64,000 bases of DNA from positions 6,462 through 70,461 of the forward strand of contig JACABD010000013.1 of assembly GCA_013377075.1 (NCBI GenBank), read 5' to 3'. Source of the stretch: Geobacteraceae bacterium. Lineage in GTDB: Bacteria; Desulfobacterota; Desulfuromonadia; Geobacterales; DSM-12255. The notes beneath the pieces were generated by a model. The model was not told where the DNA came from. It worked only from the letters and a program-made list of their open reading frames with translations, and did no database searches. Below are positions 1-9,982 of this stretch, in pieces. Position 1 is the first letter of the stretch. The number at the start of each line of letters is the position of its first letter. The translations under genes were made by a program, and so were the position numbers.

Positions 1-366
1 CTTAACGCCTCGATCACCGGACTTTACAAAGAGGTCTTTCCGACCCGTGCCAAGGCGGTTGACGAAGTCTCCGAGCTGAAGGCGGAGATAAAGAAACTTG
101 GTGCGAGCGGCTCCGATGGGGCGCTTTCTGTTCTGAAAAAACTGACCGATGCCAAGGGGGATGATCCGAGGGAGATTTATGAGGTCGATTTTGACGGCAC
201 TACGGTGAGTGGCCGCGGTTATGACCGCTCCGTCCAGACCGTGAGCGACTTCAAGACTAAGGCGCTGCTGCAGTTTGCAACTTTCGAGGTGAGCGAGATC
301 AAGAGCAGACCCGATGGTTCGGTGAGCTTTGCCTTTCGCGGCGCACTCAAAGGAGGTGGCAAATGA
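1..366 (+). CDS. gspL: Type II secretion system protein GspL, C-terminal part (5' truncated by window)
   Basis: Frame 1 is open from base 1 to TGA at 364-366 and overlaps the gspM start (ATGA). The translation (LNASITGLYKEVFP...FEVSEIKSRPDGSVSFAFRGALKGGGK) resembles the periplasmic GspL domain, and gspM/gspN follow. Confidence 0.75.
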   Translation, partial: LNASITGLYKEVFPTRAKAVDEVSELKAEIKKLGASGSDGALSVLKKLTDAKGDDPREIYEVDFDGTTVSGRGYDRSVQTVSDFKTKALLQFATFEVSEIKSRPDGSVSFAFRGALKGGGK

Positions 367-899
367 GCCTGACAGAGCGCTTTAACGAGATGGATCAGGC
401 CGCACGGCTGAAAGTCGGTTATTTCATAGCAGCTCTTCTTGTTCTTGCCATCGGCTACTCTGCCATTAATGACAGGATTATCAAGCTGGAGAAGAAGAGG
501 GGGAGTCGACAGGCCGATCTGGCTGAGATGATGCTCCTCAAACAAAGGCACCGCGAGGCGAGTTCCGGGGCGCAGAAGCTTGCCAATCGGCTCTCTGCAG
601 TAACTCCTGATGATTCCGTTGCCAAGCTGATTGACGAGATCGGCATCAAAGGGAAGAGCAGCCAGATCAAACCGCTGAAAGGTGAGGATAGACCCGGCTT
701 CATGGAGGATGCCGCTGAAGTCAGGATTGAAGGGCTCTCAGCCAATGATCTGGTGAATCTGCTCTTCCGTCTTGAAAAAGGGGTTAAGCCGGTGGTAATC
801 AAGAAGGCCAACTTCAAGGCAAGATACGATGATCCTTCCAAGCTGGATATCTCCTTGAGCGTTGCCCTGCTTAAGCCTGCACCGCAGGAGAAAAAATGA
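363..899 (+). CDS. gspM: Type II secretion system protein GspM-like
   Basis: 178 aa with one N-terminal TM segment and a coiled coil, located between gspL and gspN. Confidence 0.7.
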   Translation: MSLTERFNEMDQAARLKVGYFIAALLVLAIGYSAINDRIIKLEKKRGSRQADLAEMMLLKQRHREASSGAQKLANRLSAVTPDDSVAKLIDEIGIKGKSSQIKPLKGEDRPGFMEDAAEVRIEGLSANDLVNLLFRLEKGVKPVVIKKANFKARYDDPSKLDISLSVALLKPAPQEKK

Positions 900-1738
900 T
901 CCTGGTGAAGGTCTGCCGGAATTTCGGGCTTGCCATTGGCGGGCTCATCCTGTTTGTCTTTTTGACGATCATGTTTGTTCCTGCTTCCACCCTGCTGAGC
1001 GCTGCCAACGGCGGCCTCTCGGGCTACGGCCTCAGGCTTGAGGCGATGAAGTTCGGCAAGGCTCTGCCGCTCGGTATCAAGGGTGAGGGTTTTGTCCTCT
1101 CTTCCGAGTCGGGCGAGCTGCTCAAGGTGAGGACGGGGAGGATAACCCTGGATATCCTGCCGTTACTTGCCGGGCGGGCGAACATCTCCATCAGCGCCGA
1201 TATCGGCTCCGGCACATTTGACTCGTCTCTTTCGCTCCTCCGCGCACCATCAACCGCTGTGACAGTCAAAAATGTACCCTTGGAGGATATCCCCTTTTTC
1301 CAGACCGTGGCCGGGATGAAAGCAACCGGGCTGCTCTCCGGCAGGGTATCGCTAAAGGGTTCTTTGGCTAAGGCAAAGGGTGAGGTGCAGCTTGAGATTC
1401 AGGGCGCGGAGCTGGCCGGGATAAAGCTCGGCGAAATGCCGCTGCCTGACGCGGCCTACCGCAGCGTACAGGGGATGGTCAGGGTGGAAAACGGCAAGGG
1501 GATGATCGAGAGTTTTGCTCTTCAGGGGGACGACATCTACGTACGGCTCAAAGGGGGGCTGCCTCTCGTCGATCCACTCCCGGCAACGCCTCTTGATCTG
1601 TCTTTGGAGATCATGCCAAAGCCGGAGCTGCTGGAGAAGCAGAAGCTGATCTTTCTGCTTCTGCTTAAATTCCAGGATACACCGGGCCACTACCTGATCC
1701 CGGTGAGAGGGACCCTCGGCAAACCCCAGGTATTGTAA
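896..1738 (+). CDS. gspN: Type II secretion system protein GspN
   Basis: 280 aa with N-terminal TM and AsmA/GspN-like beta-rich sequence; overlaps gspM by 4 bp. Confidence 0.7.
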   Translation: MILVKVCRNFGLAIGGLILFVFLTIMFVPASTLLSAANGGLSGYGLRLEAMKFGKALPLGIKGEGFVLSSESGELLKVRTGRITLDILPLLAGRANISISADIGSGTFDSSLSLLRAPSTAVTVKNVPLEDIPFFQTVAGMKATGLLSGRVSLKGSLAKAKGEVQLEIQGAELAGIKLGEMPLPDAAYRSVQGMVRVENGKGMIESFALQGDDIYVRLKGGLPLVDPLPATPLDLSLEIMPKPELLEKQKLIFLLLLKFQDTPGHYLIPVRGTLGKPQVL

Positions 1739-1768
1739 TCTCGGTTCTATAACGTTATTGCCCAATAA

Positions 1769-1802
1769 AAAGGGGTTGCTACATTTCTGTAGCAACCCCT
1801 TT
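1769..1802. terminator. Bidirectional intrinsic terminator between convergent gspN and DEAD-box helicase genes
   Basis: Perfect 14-bp inverted repeat aaaggggttgctac / gtagcaaccccttt with a 6-nt loop. Confidence 0.8.
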
Positions 1803-1825
1803 GCTTTCCGGAAGCGGGTAAAACC

Positions 1826-3175
1826 CTACCTCTGCCCTCTCTGGTGCTCACCAGCAGGTCTTCTGTACTCAACAAGTACATCTTTTGGTGACTTTGGTGC
1901 GCCCCATTTCTTGCGGCGGTCAGCGGAAGGTGCGCCGCTTGTCTCTTTACTGAATCCTTTGCCGGCTGCATTTGATACACCCGGTCTTCTGCCGCGTCCT
2001 GGAGCGCCTTTGCCGCCAACAGGAAGTCGCGGTAGTTCGCGGGTTGGCTCAAGTCCTGCTATGACCTGACGCGGAAGTTTCTGACCGATGTACTTTTCGA
2101 TCTTGTCAAGGTAGCTAAGTTCATTTATTGAAACAAAAGATATTGCAGTGCCGCTGGCACCGGCTCTTCCGGTTCTGCCGATGCGGTGAACATAGTCTTC
2201 GGCAAAACGTGGCAGATCGAAGTTTATTACATGGCTAATACCGTTAACATCGAGTCCACGAGCTGCTACATCAGTTGCAACAAGAAGTTTTACGCGGCCG
2301 CGGCGAAGATCGGAAATCGTCCTGTTTCTTGCCCCTTGAGTCATGTCACCGTGAAGGGCGGCTGCAGCATGACCACGGCTGTGGAGATCCTGTGCAAGGG
2401 CGTCTGCATCCTTTTTAGTGGCAGAGAAGATGATCGCTGTGGAGAGATCCGTATCAGCAATGAGGTGTTGCAGCAGCCTGTTTTTGTGCTGAAAATTATC
2501 GGCAACGTGAAGTCTCTGCTCGATCTCGTCAAGTGTTACCTTCTTGCCGGCAATCTCAACGCGCTGCGGATCTTTAAGCATCCGTGAGGCAAGTTTTGTG
2601 GCTGCTGCGTCCATGGTTGCAGTAAACATGAGGGTCTGGCGGCCTTCAGGCGTTGCCGCAGCAATTTTGTCCATGTCCTCGCTGAAGCCCATGTCGAGCA
2701 TTCTGTCAGCTTCATCAAGTATCAGCATTTCAAGGCGGCTGAAGTCGATACGTCTGTTTTCCAGATGGTCTACAAGCCGTCCCGGTGTTGCCACGATGAA
2801 ATCAACCGGCTGTGAAAGCAGGCGCAGCTGATCGCGGTATGACATGCCGCCGAGGATAGCGCCGCTTTTTACGCGGCTGAAACGGCCGTAATTCTTGACT
2901 GCTTCAGTTACCTGATTAGCCAGTTCCCGTGTCGGAGTCAGAACAAGGATACGTGGCCCTCTTCCTTTAAGTGTTGAAGGGGTTGAAAGCCTCTGGAGCG
3001 CAGGAAGGACGAAGCTGGCTGTCTTGCCGGTTCCTGTCTGGGCTGAGCCGATAAGGTCATGGCCTGCAATTGCAAGGGGGATGGCCTTTTCCTGGATCGG
3101 CGTCGGTGTTGTGTAGCCGCAGGCGGAAATTCCTTTCAGTATCAGCGGCGAGAGGTTGAGTTCTTCGAATGTCAT
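1826..3175 (-). CDS. rhlE: DEAD/DEAH-box ATP-dependent RNA helicase (RhlE-like)
   Basis: Contains AQTGTGKT, PTRELA, DEAD, SAT-type and HRIGRTGRAG motifs. Confidence 0.93.
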   Translation of the reverse strand: MTFEELNLSPLILKGISACGYTTPTPIQEKAIPLAIAGHDLIGSAQTGTGKTASFVLPALQRLSTPSTLKGRGPRILVLTPTRELANQVTEAVKNYGRFSRVKSGAILGGMSYRDQLRLLSQPVDFIVATPGRLVDHLENRRIDFSRLEMLILDEADRMLDMGFSEDMDKIAAATPEGRQTLMFTATMDAAATKLASRMLKDPQRVEIAGKKVTLDEIEQRLHVADNFQHKNRLLQHLIADTDLSTAIIFSATKKDADALAQDLHSRGHAAAALHGDMTQGARNRTISDLRRGRVKLLVATDVAARGLDVNGISHVINFDLPRFAEDYVHRIGRTGRAGASGTAISFVSINELSYLDKIEKYIGQKLPRQVIAGLEPTRELPRLPVGGKGAPGRGRRPGVSNAAGKGFSKETSGAPSADRRKKWGAPKSPKDVLVEYRRPAGEHQRGQR

Positions 3176-3443
3176 CTTAATTCCTTTATATTACGGCAAG
3201 TCGGGCGAATGTCTGAGCGGCACACCAGTGGGGCGCAGAAATCCAGAAGAGTTCACAGGGCTGCGCTGATGACATCTTGCCTTAAGGTCATCCGGACAGT
3301 TCTTGTGAAGCAGGGCGGCTTTGGCATCGTCGCCAACCAGACTTGTAGCTGCGTTGTCAGGAATTACTGATCTGCAGGGGGGTCAGTGAGCGATGGGAAA
3401 GGGAGGGCTATTCGAAAGCTCTCCGCCTGAATGAGAAACCATA

Positions 3444-4193
3444 CTACTTTTTTACTACAGCATCCTCCATGATGACGCCATACTGATAGCCACCACCAAA
3501 GTCTACGTTATTGTGAAGCACTCCGCTGAAGGTAACTATGTCACCATTGTTCGGAGATTCCTGTGTTGTTATGACAAGCTTGTTAATATCGTTGTTGGTA
3601 CCATCTTTGATGTGAACCCAGTTCTTGTTCATGACACCTGTCGTGATCTTTACAACCTGACCGCGCACCAGAATGACCTTGTTCTGAAGCTCTTCTCTTT
3701 TGGCAAAAAGCTCAGTCAGGTCATAGGCATTTATTCCAATTGCCTTTTCAACCTTGAGCCCTTCGATGATTTTACCTTCAGACTTCTTGTTTCCCGGTGC
3801 AGGCTCACTCATATTGACACCTTTGTGAGCGTTTGTTTTTCGCCTTTCAGTGTATTTATCAGTTGGTCCGCCTGAAAAAGTAATGTTTTTGAATGTTCTG
3901 TCCAGGGTTTTGCTCTTCCAGTCACCCATTGAGTAGCCTGCAGCAAGCTCGACCTCTTCTCCGACACTTATGATGGTTTCAGGAATTGCAACCCAATCCT
4001 TGAACCCGTCCGAATTCTCAATAAGCAGGTATGTATAGCCGCCGCTATTAATGACTTCAACAGCTTTTCCCGTAATTGGCTCTGCTTTGACAGAGACTGT
4101 GTCTGCAGGTTGTTTCATGTCAGGCATTGCATATGAAAAAGTGGCTGTTGCCAGTGAGAGTATTATTGTTGCAAGAGCTATTCTGGTATTCAT
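3444..4193 (-). CDS. Exported OB-fold-like hypothetical protein
   Basis: 249 aa with signal peptide and two OB-like segments (GKAVEVINSGGYTYLLIEN..., VRGQVVKITTGVMNKNWVHIKDG). Confidence 0.6.
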   Translation of the reverse strand: MNTRIALATIILSLATATFSYAMPDMKQPADTVSVKAEPITGKAVEVINSGGYTYLLIENSDGFKDWVAIPETIISVGEEVELAAGYSMGDWKSKTLDRTFKNITFSGGPTDKYTERRKTNAHKGVNMSEPAPGNKKSEGKIIEGLKVEKAIGINAYDLTELFAKREELQNKVILVRGQVVKITTGVMNKNWVHIKDGTNNDINKLVITTQESPNNGDIVTFSGVLHNNVDFGGGYQYGVIMEDAVVKK

Positions 4194-4208
4194 TTATGCT
4201 CCTTACGG

Positions 4209-4249
4209 ACAACAAAAAAGACCCGGGTCACCCAGGGTCTTTTTGTTGT
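4209..4249 (-). terminator. Intrinsic terminator downstream of tRNA-Glu
   Basis: Long inverted repeat acaacaaaaaagaccc...gggtctttttgttgt with A/T tracts on both sides. Confidence 0.75.
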
Positions 4250-4255
4250 CAGAAT

Positions 4256-4333
4256 TGGCGTCCCCTGCCGGATTTGAACCGGCGTCGCCGCCGTGAAAGG
4301 GCGGTGTCCTGGGCCGGGCTAGACGAAGGGGAC
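4256..4333 (-). tRNA. tRNA-Glu (anticodon TTC), CCA encoded
   Basis: Reverse complement GTCCCCTTCGTCTAGCCCGGCCCAGGACACCGCCCTTTCACGGCGGCGACGCCGGTTCAAATCCGGCAGGGGACGCCA folds as a cloverleaf with TTC in the anticodon loop and a GGTTCAAATCC T-arm. Confidence 0.95.
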
Positions 4334-4565
4334 ATAAAACATTTATAAATCCGCTACCGCCTTTTAATTGGCTAAAGAAATCATCTTATATCCCAATAAG
4401 CTTGCCAAGTCAATAAGATAATGAGAATTGGCAGAGTGGTAATAGAAGCCTGGTGTATGTAAATGAAGTGTGTTTCTAATCGGACAAAAATTATCCTGTT
4501 GACTTTGCTGGTATTCTGAAGTAAGTTTACTGCAAAATAAAATACCTGTTTGGAGGTTTAGCCAG

Positions 4566-5018
4566 ATGAATTTTGTTACTCTTGAAGAGATAATCAGCTT
4601 TGCTGTTGAGCGCGAAGAGACTGCCTATCAGCTTTACAAGCGTGCTGCCGAACTGAGCACAAGTATTGCGTCACGAAAAATGTTCGAAGAGATGGCTTCC
4701 GAGGAGGCAGGGCACAAAGAGGTTTTCAGTCGTATTGATACTGACAAGGCTGCCAATCACAAAGGGGTAAAGATCCCTGATATGCAGATATCCCAGTATC
4801 TGGTTGATGTTAAGTTCCGCAAGGATATGACCTATCAGGAGATCCTTACTTTCGCGATGAAGGCTGAAGAATCTGCCTACAAACTTTACGAGGCTGCATC
4901 TAATGCGACCGACGACCCGAAACTGAAAAACGTTCTTAAGGTTTTTGCAGATGTTGAGCGTGGCCACAAGGCGAGAATCGAGCAGTTGTACGAAGATCAT
5001 GTGTTGACTGAAGGGTAG
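4566..5018 (+). CDS. Ferritin-like / rubrerythrin-type diiron protein
   Basis: Two helical repeats with E...ExxH patterns (EEMASEEAGHKEVF; VFADVERGHKARIE). Confidence 0.8.
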   Translation: MNFVTLEEIISFAVEREETAYQLYKRAAELSTSIASRKMFEEMASEEAGHKEVFSRIDTDKAANHKGVKIPDMQISQYLVDVKFRKDMTYQEILTFAMKAEESAYKLYEAASNATDDPKLKNVLKVFADVERGHKARIEQLYEDHVLTEG

Positions 5019-5023
5019 GTCAA

Positions 5024-5791
5024 ATGAGTTTCCCTAATTCCAAATTTATCTTTATGTTTATCGCAGCCGTCCTTTATCTGCTTACATCAGCAGGTGCGGT
5101 GCTGGCTACTCCGGTTGTTCTGATCGACCAGTCCCATGATCAACGATTTGTCATCGAGAAAGATGGGCCGCTGTATCTTTCATCGTTTGCAGCGATCCTC
5201 AAGGATGAAGGGTTATTGGTGAAAAGTTCCACTGAGCCTCTTTCTGACGAGTCTTTGAGTGGTGTTGACATCGTTGTAATATCCGGTCCGTTCAGGAGTA
5301 TTGCCCCTGCAGAGATTGAATCGCTGCTGCGTTTTCTTAAGCACGGTGGACGTCTCTCTGTAATGCTGCACATCGGCCCTCCATTTTCTGACCTGCTGCA
5401 TCGGCTTGAGGTTGATTTCTCTAATGTTGTCCTTAACGAGCAGGAGAATGTCATAGATAATGATACAAAGAATTTTCAGGTAAAGGCTCTGGGAACTCAT
5501 CCGCTTTTTGCAGGATTAAATCATTTTTCACTTTACGGCGGCTGGGCTCTGATGAATACTGCGCCTTCAGCAAGGATAATCGCTTCAACATCTCCCAGGG
5601 CATGGGTTGACCTAAATGGAGATGGAAAACTGTCAGACGGGGATGTTATGGACTCTTTTGGTGTAGTGGTGGCAGGAGAATTCGGCGCCGGGAGGTTTAT
5701 CGTGTTTGGTGATGATGCAATCTTTCAGAATAAATTCCTTGACGAAAGTAACCGTCAACTTGCAAAAAATCTTGCCAGGTGGCTTAAATAA
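5024..5791 (+). CDS. Secreted DUF4350-like hypothetical protein
   Basis: Signal peptide, then a GATase-like fold pattern (VVLIDQSHDQRF...VVISGPFRS...LLRFLKHGGRLSVML). Confidence 0.55.
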   Translation: MSFPNSKFIFMFIAAVLYLLTSAGAVLATPVVLIDQSHDQRFVIEKDGPLYLSSFAAILKDEGLLVKSSTEPLSDESLSGVDIVVISGPFRSIAPAEIESLLRFLKHGGRLSVMLHIGPPFSDLLHRLEVDFSNVVLNEQENVIDNDTKNFQVKALGTHPLFAGLNHFSLYGGWALMNTAPSARIIASTSPRAWVDLNGDGKLSDGDVMDSFGVVVAGEFGAGRFIVFGDDAIFQNKFLDESNRQLAKNLARWLK

Positions 5792-6660
5792 TGCGCACGG
5801 ACGGAATCATCTCACCATCGACACAACTATGTGCCGTTATCGGTAATCCGGTTGGCCATTCTCTTTCACCTGCTCTTCATAATGCTGCTTTCAACGCACT
5901 TGGCCTTGATTTCTTGTATGTGGCGTTCAGAGTCGAAGATCTGAAAAGCGCAATATGTGGTATGCGGGCTTTGCAGAACTTCCGCGGCCTGAGCGTGACA
6001 ATCCCGCACAAGATTGAGATAATCGACTATCTTGACGAGGTTGCCGAGGTCGACAGATTCATAGGCTCTGTCAATACCGTGATAAACGAGAATGGCAGGC
6101 TCTGCGGTTTCGGTACGGACGGGCCGGGGGCACTGAAGGCCATTCTTGATTCAGGTGTAAACCTTGATGGTGCAAGGGTTCTGATGCTTGGGGCAGGCGG
6201 GGCTTCAAGGGCTATAGCGTTCACCCTTGCTGCGTCAGCTCAACTTGAAGGCCTGGTCGTTATGGATATAAATGAGCCAGTCATGAACTCTCTTGCTGCT
6301 GACCTCAGGGCAGGAACCGCTCTGAATGTAGAGACATCTTCCCTTGATGATGCTACTATATCCGCCAGAGTTCCGAAGGCTGACATAATCATCAACTGCA
6401 CGCCTGTCGGTATGCATCCGAAAGAGGATGCCACTCTTGTTCCCGCAGGGATAATGAGAAGTGACCAGGTGGTCTTTGATGTTGTCTATACACCGCTTGA
6501 AACAAGGCTGTTAAAGGATGCCGCTTCAAGAGGTTGCCGCACAATTTCGGGAGTCGAGATGTTTATAAATCAGGCTGTGCTGCAGTTCGAGCGGTTCACC
6601 GGTGAATGTGCACCTGTAGAGGTGATGCGTCAGGTCGTAATGGAGCGTCTCAAGGGATGA
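5791..6660 (+). CDS. aroE: Shikimate dehydrogenase
   Basis: Motifs GNPVGHSLSPALHNAAF, SVTIPHK, GAGGASRAIAF, NCTPVGM. Confidence 0.95.
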   Translation: MRTDGIISPSTQLCAVIGNPVGHSLSPALHNAAFNALGLDFLYVAFRVEDLKSAICGMRALQNFRGLSVTIPHKIEIIDYLDEVAEVDRFIGSVNTVINENGRLCGFGTDGPGALKAILDSGVNLDGARVLMLGAGGASRAIAFTLAASAQLEGLVVMDINEPVMNSLAADLRAGTALNVETSSLDDATISARVPKADIIINCTPVGMHPKEDATLVPAGIMRSDQVVFDVVYTPLETRLLKDAASRGCRTISGVEMFINQAVLQFERFTGECAPVEVMRQVVMERLKG

Positions 6661-7181
6661 ATATTGTTCTCATAGGTTATCGCGGTACTGGAAAGAGTCA
6701 TGTCGGCAGAGTTCTTGCCGATAAACTCTTTTTCCCATATGTCTCTATCGACAAGGCTATTGTCCTCCGGGCGGGTATGAGTATCCCGGAAATTGTGGAG
6801 CTTTTTGGCTGGCCCGGATTTCGCGACAGGGAAACAGTTGAGGTCAGGGAGATTTCCGTCTGGGACAGTATTGTCATTGATAGCGGCGGCGGCGTTATTG
6901 AAAGACCGGAAAACATTGAACTGCTGCGCGAAAACGGACTCGTAATCTGGCTGAAAGCCTCTGTGCCAACAATTGTCAAGCGGATCGAGGGTGGGATTGA
7001 CCGTCCTGCACTGACCGAAGGCAAAAGTTTTACCGAGGAAGTGTCAGAGGTTCTGGAGCGGCGCACACCGTTGTACCGGAGTGCTTCCATGCATGAGATC
7101 GACACTGACACTCTTGAGCCGGAAGAGATAGCTTCTCAGATAATTCTGCTCTGGCAGAAGCGCTCTGAAAGGAGTTTGTGA
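6657..7181 (+). CDS. aroK: Shikimate kinase
   Basis: MNIVLIGYRGTGKSHVGRVLA Walker A, GGGVIERPEN, ERRTPLYR; ATGA overlap with aroE. Confidence 0.9.
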   Translation: MNIVLIGYRGTGKSHVGRVLADKLFFPYVSIDKAIVLRAGMSIPEIVELFGWPGFRDRETVEVREISVWDSIVIDSGGGVIERPENIELLRENGLVIWLKASVPTIVKRIEGGIDRPALTEGKSFTEEVSEVLERRTPLYRSASMHEIDTDTLEPEEIASQIILLWQKRSERSL

Positions 7182-7261
7182 AAAAGGTTTCATTTGTCTC
7201 AGGTATTTGCTAAAAATAGCGGGAATTTACAATTTTTGCAGTTGTCTGTACTGGAGAGGAC

Positions 7262-7606
7262 ATGGAAAAACAGCAACTTCTTGATCAGGCAAAAGACAAG
7301 CTGACTCCCCTTGAAACCGGCAATATAGTTAACTTTGTTCAGAATATGTCAATGCAGTCTTTGATGGATCATCCATTAGTTCTTCTGGTTTTAGCGATCA
7401 TCGGCTTTTATGCAATAGTCAGAAAGTCTAAATTTGTACTACTTTTTCTCTTTGCAGCAATATCGATAATGCTGCTTATTAAATTTACACTCGCCCCGGA
7501 TATTGTCGGGAGTGAGCTATCCATTCGATCATTACTCCCTTTTGTCGCCGGAGGTTTGGTGATTGGCGGGGCGTTGATATATTTTACTTTCATCAAGAGT
7601 GAGTGA
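7262..7606 (+). CDS. Small membrane protein of unknown function
   Basis: 114 aa with about three hydrophobic segments; GGAG-type RBS just upstream. Confidence 0.6.
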   Translation: MEKQQLLDQAKDKLTPLETGNIVNFVQNMSMQSLMDHPLVLLVLAIIGFYAIVRKSKFVLLFLFAAISIMLLIKFTLAPDIVGSELSIRSLLPFVAGGLVIGGALIYFTFIKSE

Positions 7607-7627
7607 CACATTTTCGGAGGTTATTCC

Positions 7628-7909
7628 TTGAAAATCGGTAAACGTGACTGGATTTTTCTAGCAATAGTAGCAGCTGTTCTTCTTGTCTTTATAGCTATTT
7701 CAGGAAAAGAAAAGACCAAGAAACTCCCTGTTGACGCGACTCATCAGCAGTTCAACGATATGCTGAATGCCGGCAAGAAAAAGATTGAAGTTGATCCTCT
7801 GTGTGAATCATGCCATGACGGTGTGAAGGTGAAGTTCCCGCCAAATCATCCTGCCAAGCCTGGCGGGGCACCGATGCGTTGTCTTTTCTGCCATAAGCAG
7901 CAAAAATAG
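7628..7909 (+). CDS. Small membrane-anchored di-heme cytochrome c-like protein
   Basis: N-terminal TM followed by CESCH and CLFCH heme-binding motifs. Confidence 0.75.
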   Translation: MKIGKRDWIFLAIVAAVLLVFIAISGKEKTKKLPVDATHQQFNDMLNAGKKKIEVDPLCESCHDGVKVKFPPNHPAKPGGAPMRCLFCHKQQK

Positions 7910-7946
7910 CACTTTCCGGCAGGCGCCTGAGATATGGCCCCAATCC

Positions 7947-8528
7947 ATGACTACACTCAATCTGACAGCAGAGCTGGAGCGCCTCATAGCCGACATAACG
8001 GCAAGACATGAGGCGTTTTCGCATATTGATCCTTCCCGGCTGATGGTCTGCATTAACTCTTCCCGAAGCAGCAGTTGCGGCCTTTTCGCGAAAATCCATC
8101 CCTTGAGATTTCCGGGCGGTGAAAGAGTCCGAACGGTAAAGCGGGGCCGCTTTACTTATCGCTGCACCATGCCTGATGTTTCCCATAAAGAGGTGGAACT
8201 TCTCTACGTGATTTACTTTGCAATGCCGAGGTTTTTCGACAGGCCGTTGAAAGAGAAGCTGATCACGGTGTTTCACGAACTTTATCATGTCTCTCCCCAG
8301 TTTGATGGGGATATCCGCCGTTTTACCGGCCGCAATTATGCCCATGGCGGCTCAACAAAAAAGTACAACAGGCTGATGGAGGGCTTTGTGGAGGAGTATC
8401 TGCAAACCCCTTATGCAAGGGAGTTGACAGGTTTTCTTGACCATGGGATGGCAGATATGAGGGAGAACCATCGGGCTATTGTGGGGAGAAGAATGGCCAT
8501 GCCGAAGATTAGGGTGGAGCGACTATAG
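7947..8528 (+). CDS. Putative zinc metallopeptidase
   Basis: HELYH motif in KLITVFHELYHVSPQFDGD with a downstream conserved E (EGFVEEYL). Confidence 0.65.
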   Translation: MTTLNLTAELERLIADITARHEAFSHIDPSRLMVCINSSRSSSCGLFAKIHPLRFPGGERVRTVKRGRFTYRCTMPDVSHKEVELLYVIYFAMPRFFDRPLKEKLITVFHELYHVSPQFDGDIRRFTGRNYAHGGSTKKYNRLMEGFVEEYLQTPYARELTGFLDHGMADMRENHRAIVGRRMAMPKIRVERL

Positions 8529-8560
8529 GGGCGGACTTCATGACCGCCCCCTTGGTGTTG

Positions 8561-9217
8561 TCAGATCAGCTCAATAACTGCTTTAACGCACTTCTCAATC
8601 CCTGCTGCTGCTTCACCGATTGAGCCGGCAAGCATGTAGGCCGGAGTTGAGACGATTTTGTTCTTCTTGTCGATGATAAATTCTTTGACGGGACAGTTGA
8701 CATGGCTGCTGCCGGTGGCATTGATGGCCGCTGCCGTCCCTTCATCTGTGCCGATCGTTACTTCTGGTGCGAACTCCTTGCCAAGGGTGGCGGCAATCAG
8801 GGCAGGTGCGATGCAGATTGCGCCGACAGGTTTCTTTGCTGCTATCATCTCTTTGAGGAGCCTTGCAACTTCAGGTTGAACAGAGGCCCCAGCCCCTTTG
8901 AAAGCAAAATCACAGAGGTTCTTTGCCGCACCGAATCCGCCGGGGAAGATTATGGCGTCAAGATCAGCAGCCGTGACTTTGGCAATATCAGTTATCTTCC
9001 CCCTGGCGATCCGTGCCGATTCAACAAGGACATTTCTCTTTGCGCCGGTAGGCTGGCCTGTTAGATGATCTACTTCGGCCAGTTCCATGTCAGGTGCCAT
9101 ACAGATGGCCTCTGCACCGTTTTTGTCGATTTCCAGCAGGGTCAGCACGGCCTCATGGATTTCACTGCCATCGTAGACTCCGCATCCTGAAAGAACAACC
9201 CCGATCTTTTTTCCCAT
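8561..9217 (-). CDS. elbB: Isoprenoid biosynthesis glyoxalase ElbB (DJ-1/PfpI superfamily)
   Basis: MGKKIGVVLSGCGVYDGSEIHEAVLTLLEIDKNGAEAICMAPD... typical of ElbB. Confidence 0.92.
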   Translation of the reverse strand: MGKKIGVVLSGCGVYDGSEIHEAVLTLLEIDKNGAEAICMAPDMELAEVDHLTGQPTGAKRNVLVESARIARGKITDIAKVTAADLDAIIFPGGFGAAKNLCDFAFKGAGASVQPEVARLLKEMIAAKKPVGAICIAPALIAATLGKEFAPEVTIGTDEGTAAAINATGSSHVNCPVKEFIIDKKNKIVSTPAYMLAGSIGEAAAGIEKCVKAVIELI

Positions 9218-9234
9218 TGTCTGCGACCTCCGGA

Positions 9235-9825
9235 TTATTTTAAGTAAAGCACTGCAACGGCTTTAGCTCTCTCATTCCCCAGGGAGATGTAGCCGTGGGA
9301 TTCAGATGAATCATAGTAGATGCTGTCGCCTGGTTTCAAAACCATTGTCTCAGAACCGTAGTGAAACTCAAGTTCGCCGGAGAGCATATAGATAAACTCC
9401 TCACCTTCATGCTTGTAGAGAAGGGAGTCGTTCCATTCGCCATCTTCGAACTCGATGAGGAAAGGCTCCATTGACTTGTGGCGCATGCCCGGAGCAAGCG
9501 TGTGGTAGAGGTAGTTCTGGGGAGAGTCGTTGCCAGCCCTTCTGCGGCTTGATTTATGGTTGTCGCTTCGCAATAGCACAAATTTCTGCCGATCTTCCTC
9601 TTCTTCAAAGAAGAAATGTATACCGACTTTGAGCCCTTTTGCAATTTTCAGTAGTGTTGCAATCGGCGGAATGACTTGATCATTTTCGATCTGCGAAAGA
9701 AGTGGTTTTGAAAGCCCTGACAGATCGGAAAGATCCTGTAGAGTGAGTCGTTCCTCTTTCCTCAGTTTCCTGATTTTCTGTCCGATATTGAGTTCTTTGA
9801 CGTCAGGGTGATTGCTCATATTCAT
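9235..9825 (-). CDS. XRE-family HTH regulator with C-terminal cupin domain
   Basis: HTH (LRKEERLTLQDLSDLSGLSKPLLSQIEN) plus cupin (EGEEFIYMLSGELEFHYGSETMVLKPGDSIYYDSSESHGY). Start assigned at MNMSNHPDV, which has an RBS; the ORF track start is longer. Confidence 0.88.
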   Translation of the reverse strand: MNMSNHPDVKELNIGQKIRKLRKEERLTLQDLSDLSGLSKPLLSQIENDQVIPPIATLLKIAKGLKVGIHFFFEEEEDRQKFVLLRSDNHKSSRRRAGNDSPQNYLYHTLAPGMRHKSMEPFLIEFEDGEWNDSLLYKHEGEEFIYMLSGELEFHYGSETMVLKPGDSIYYDSSESHGYISLGNERAKAVAVLYLK

Positions 9826-9982
9826 TTTTCTCCTAGGCGCTTTATATTCCAAAGCTGAGAAAGGGTCAACAGAGTTTTGCAAGTAGCTTTTTGGCTGGTA
9901 AATGCCTTGACATTGCAGGAGGCAGTGGCATAACATTCTAAATTTAACAGCTTGGGGAAAGTCGCAGGTTTTTGGAGGGAGT

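Noticed and set aside
1758-2069. 103-aa plus-strand ORF after gspN
   Set aside because: Starts inside the terminator and runs antisense to the helicase C-terminus; low-complexity translation.
8528-8551. GC-rich hairpin ggggcgg...ccgcccc between convergent genes
   Set aside because: Probably a terminator, but the T-tract is weak, so it was not listed as a supported feature.
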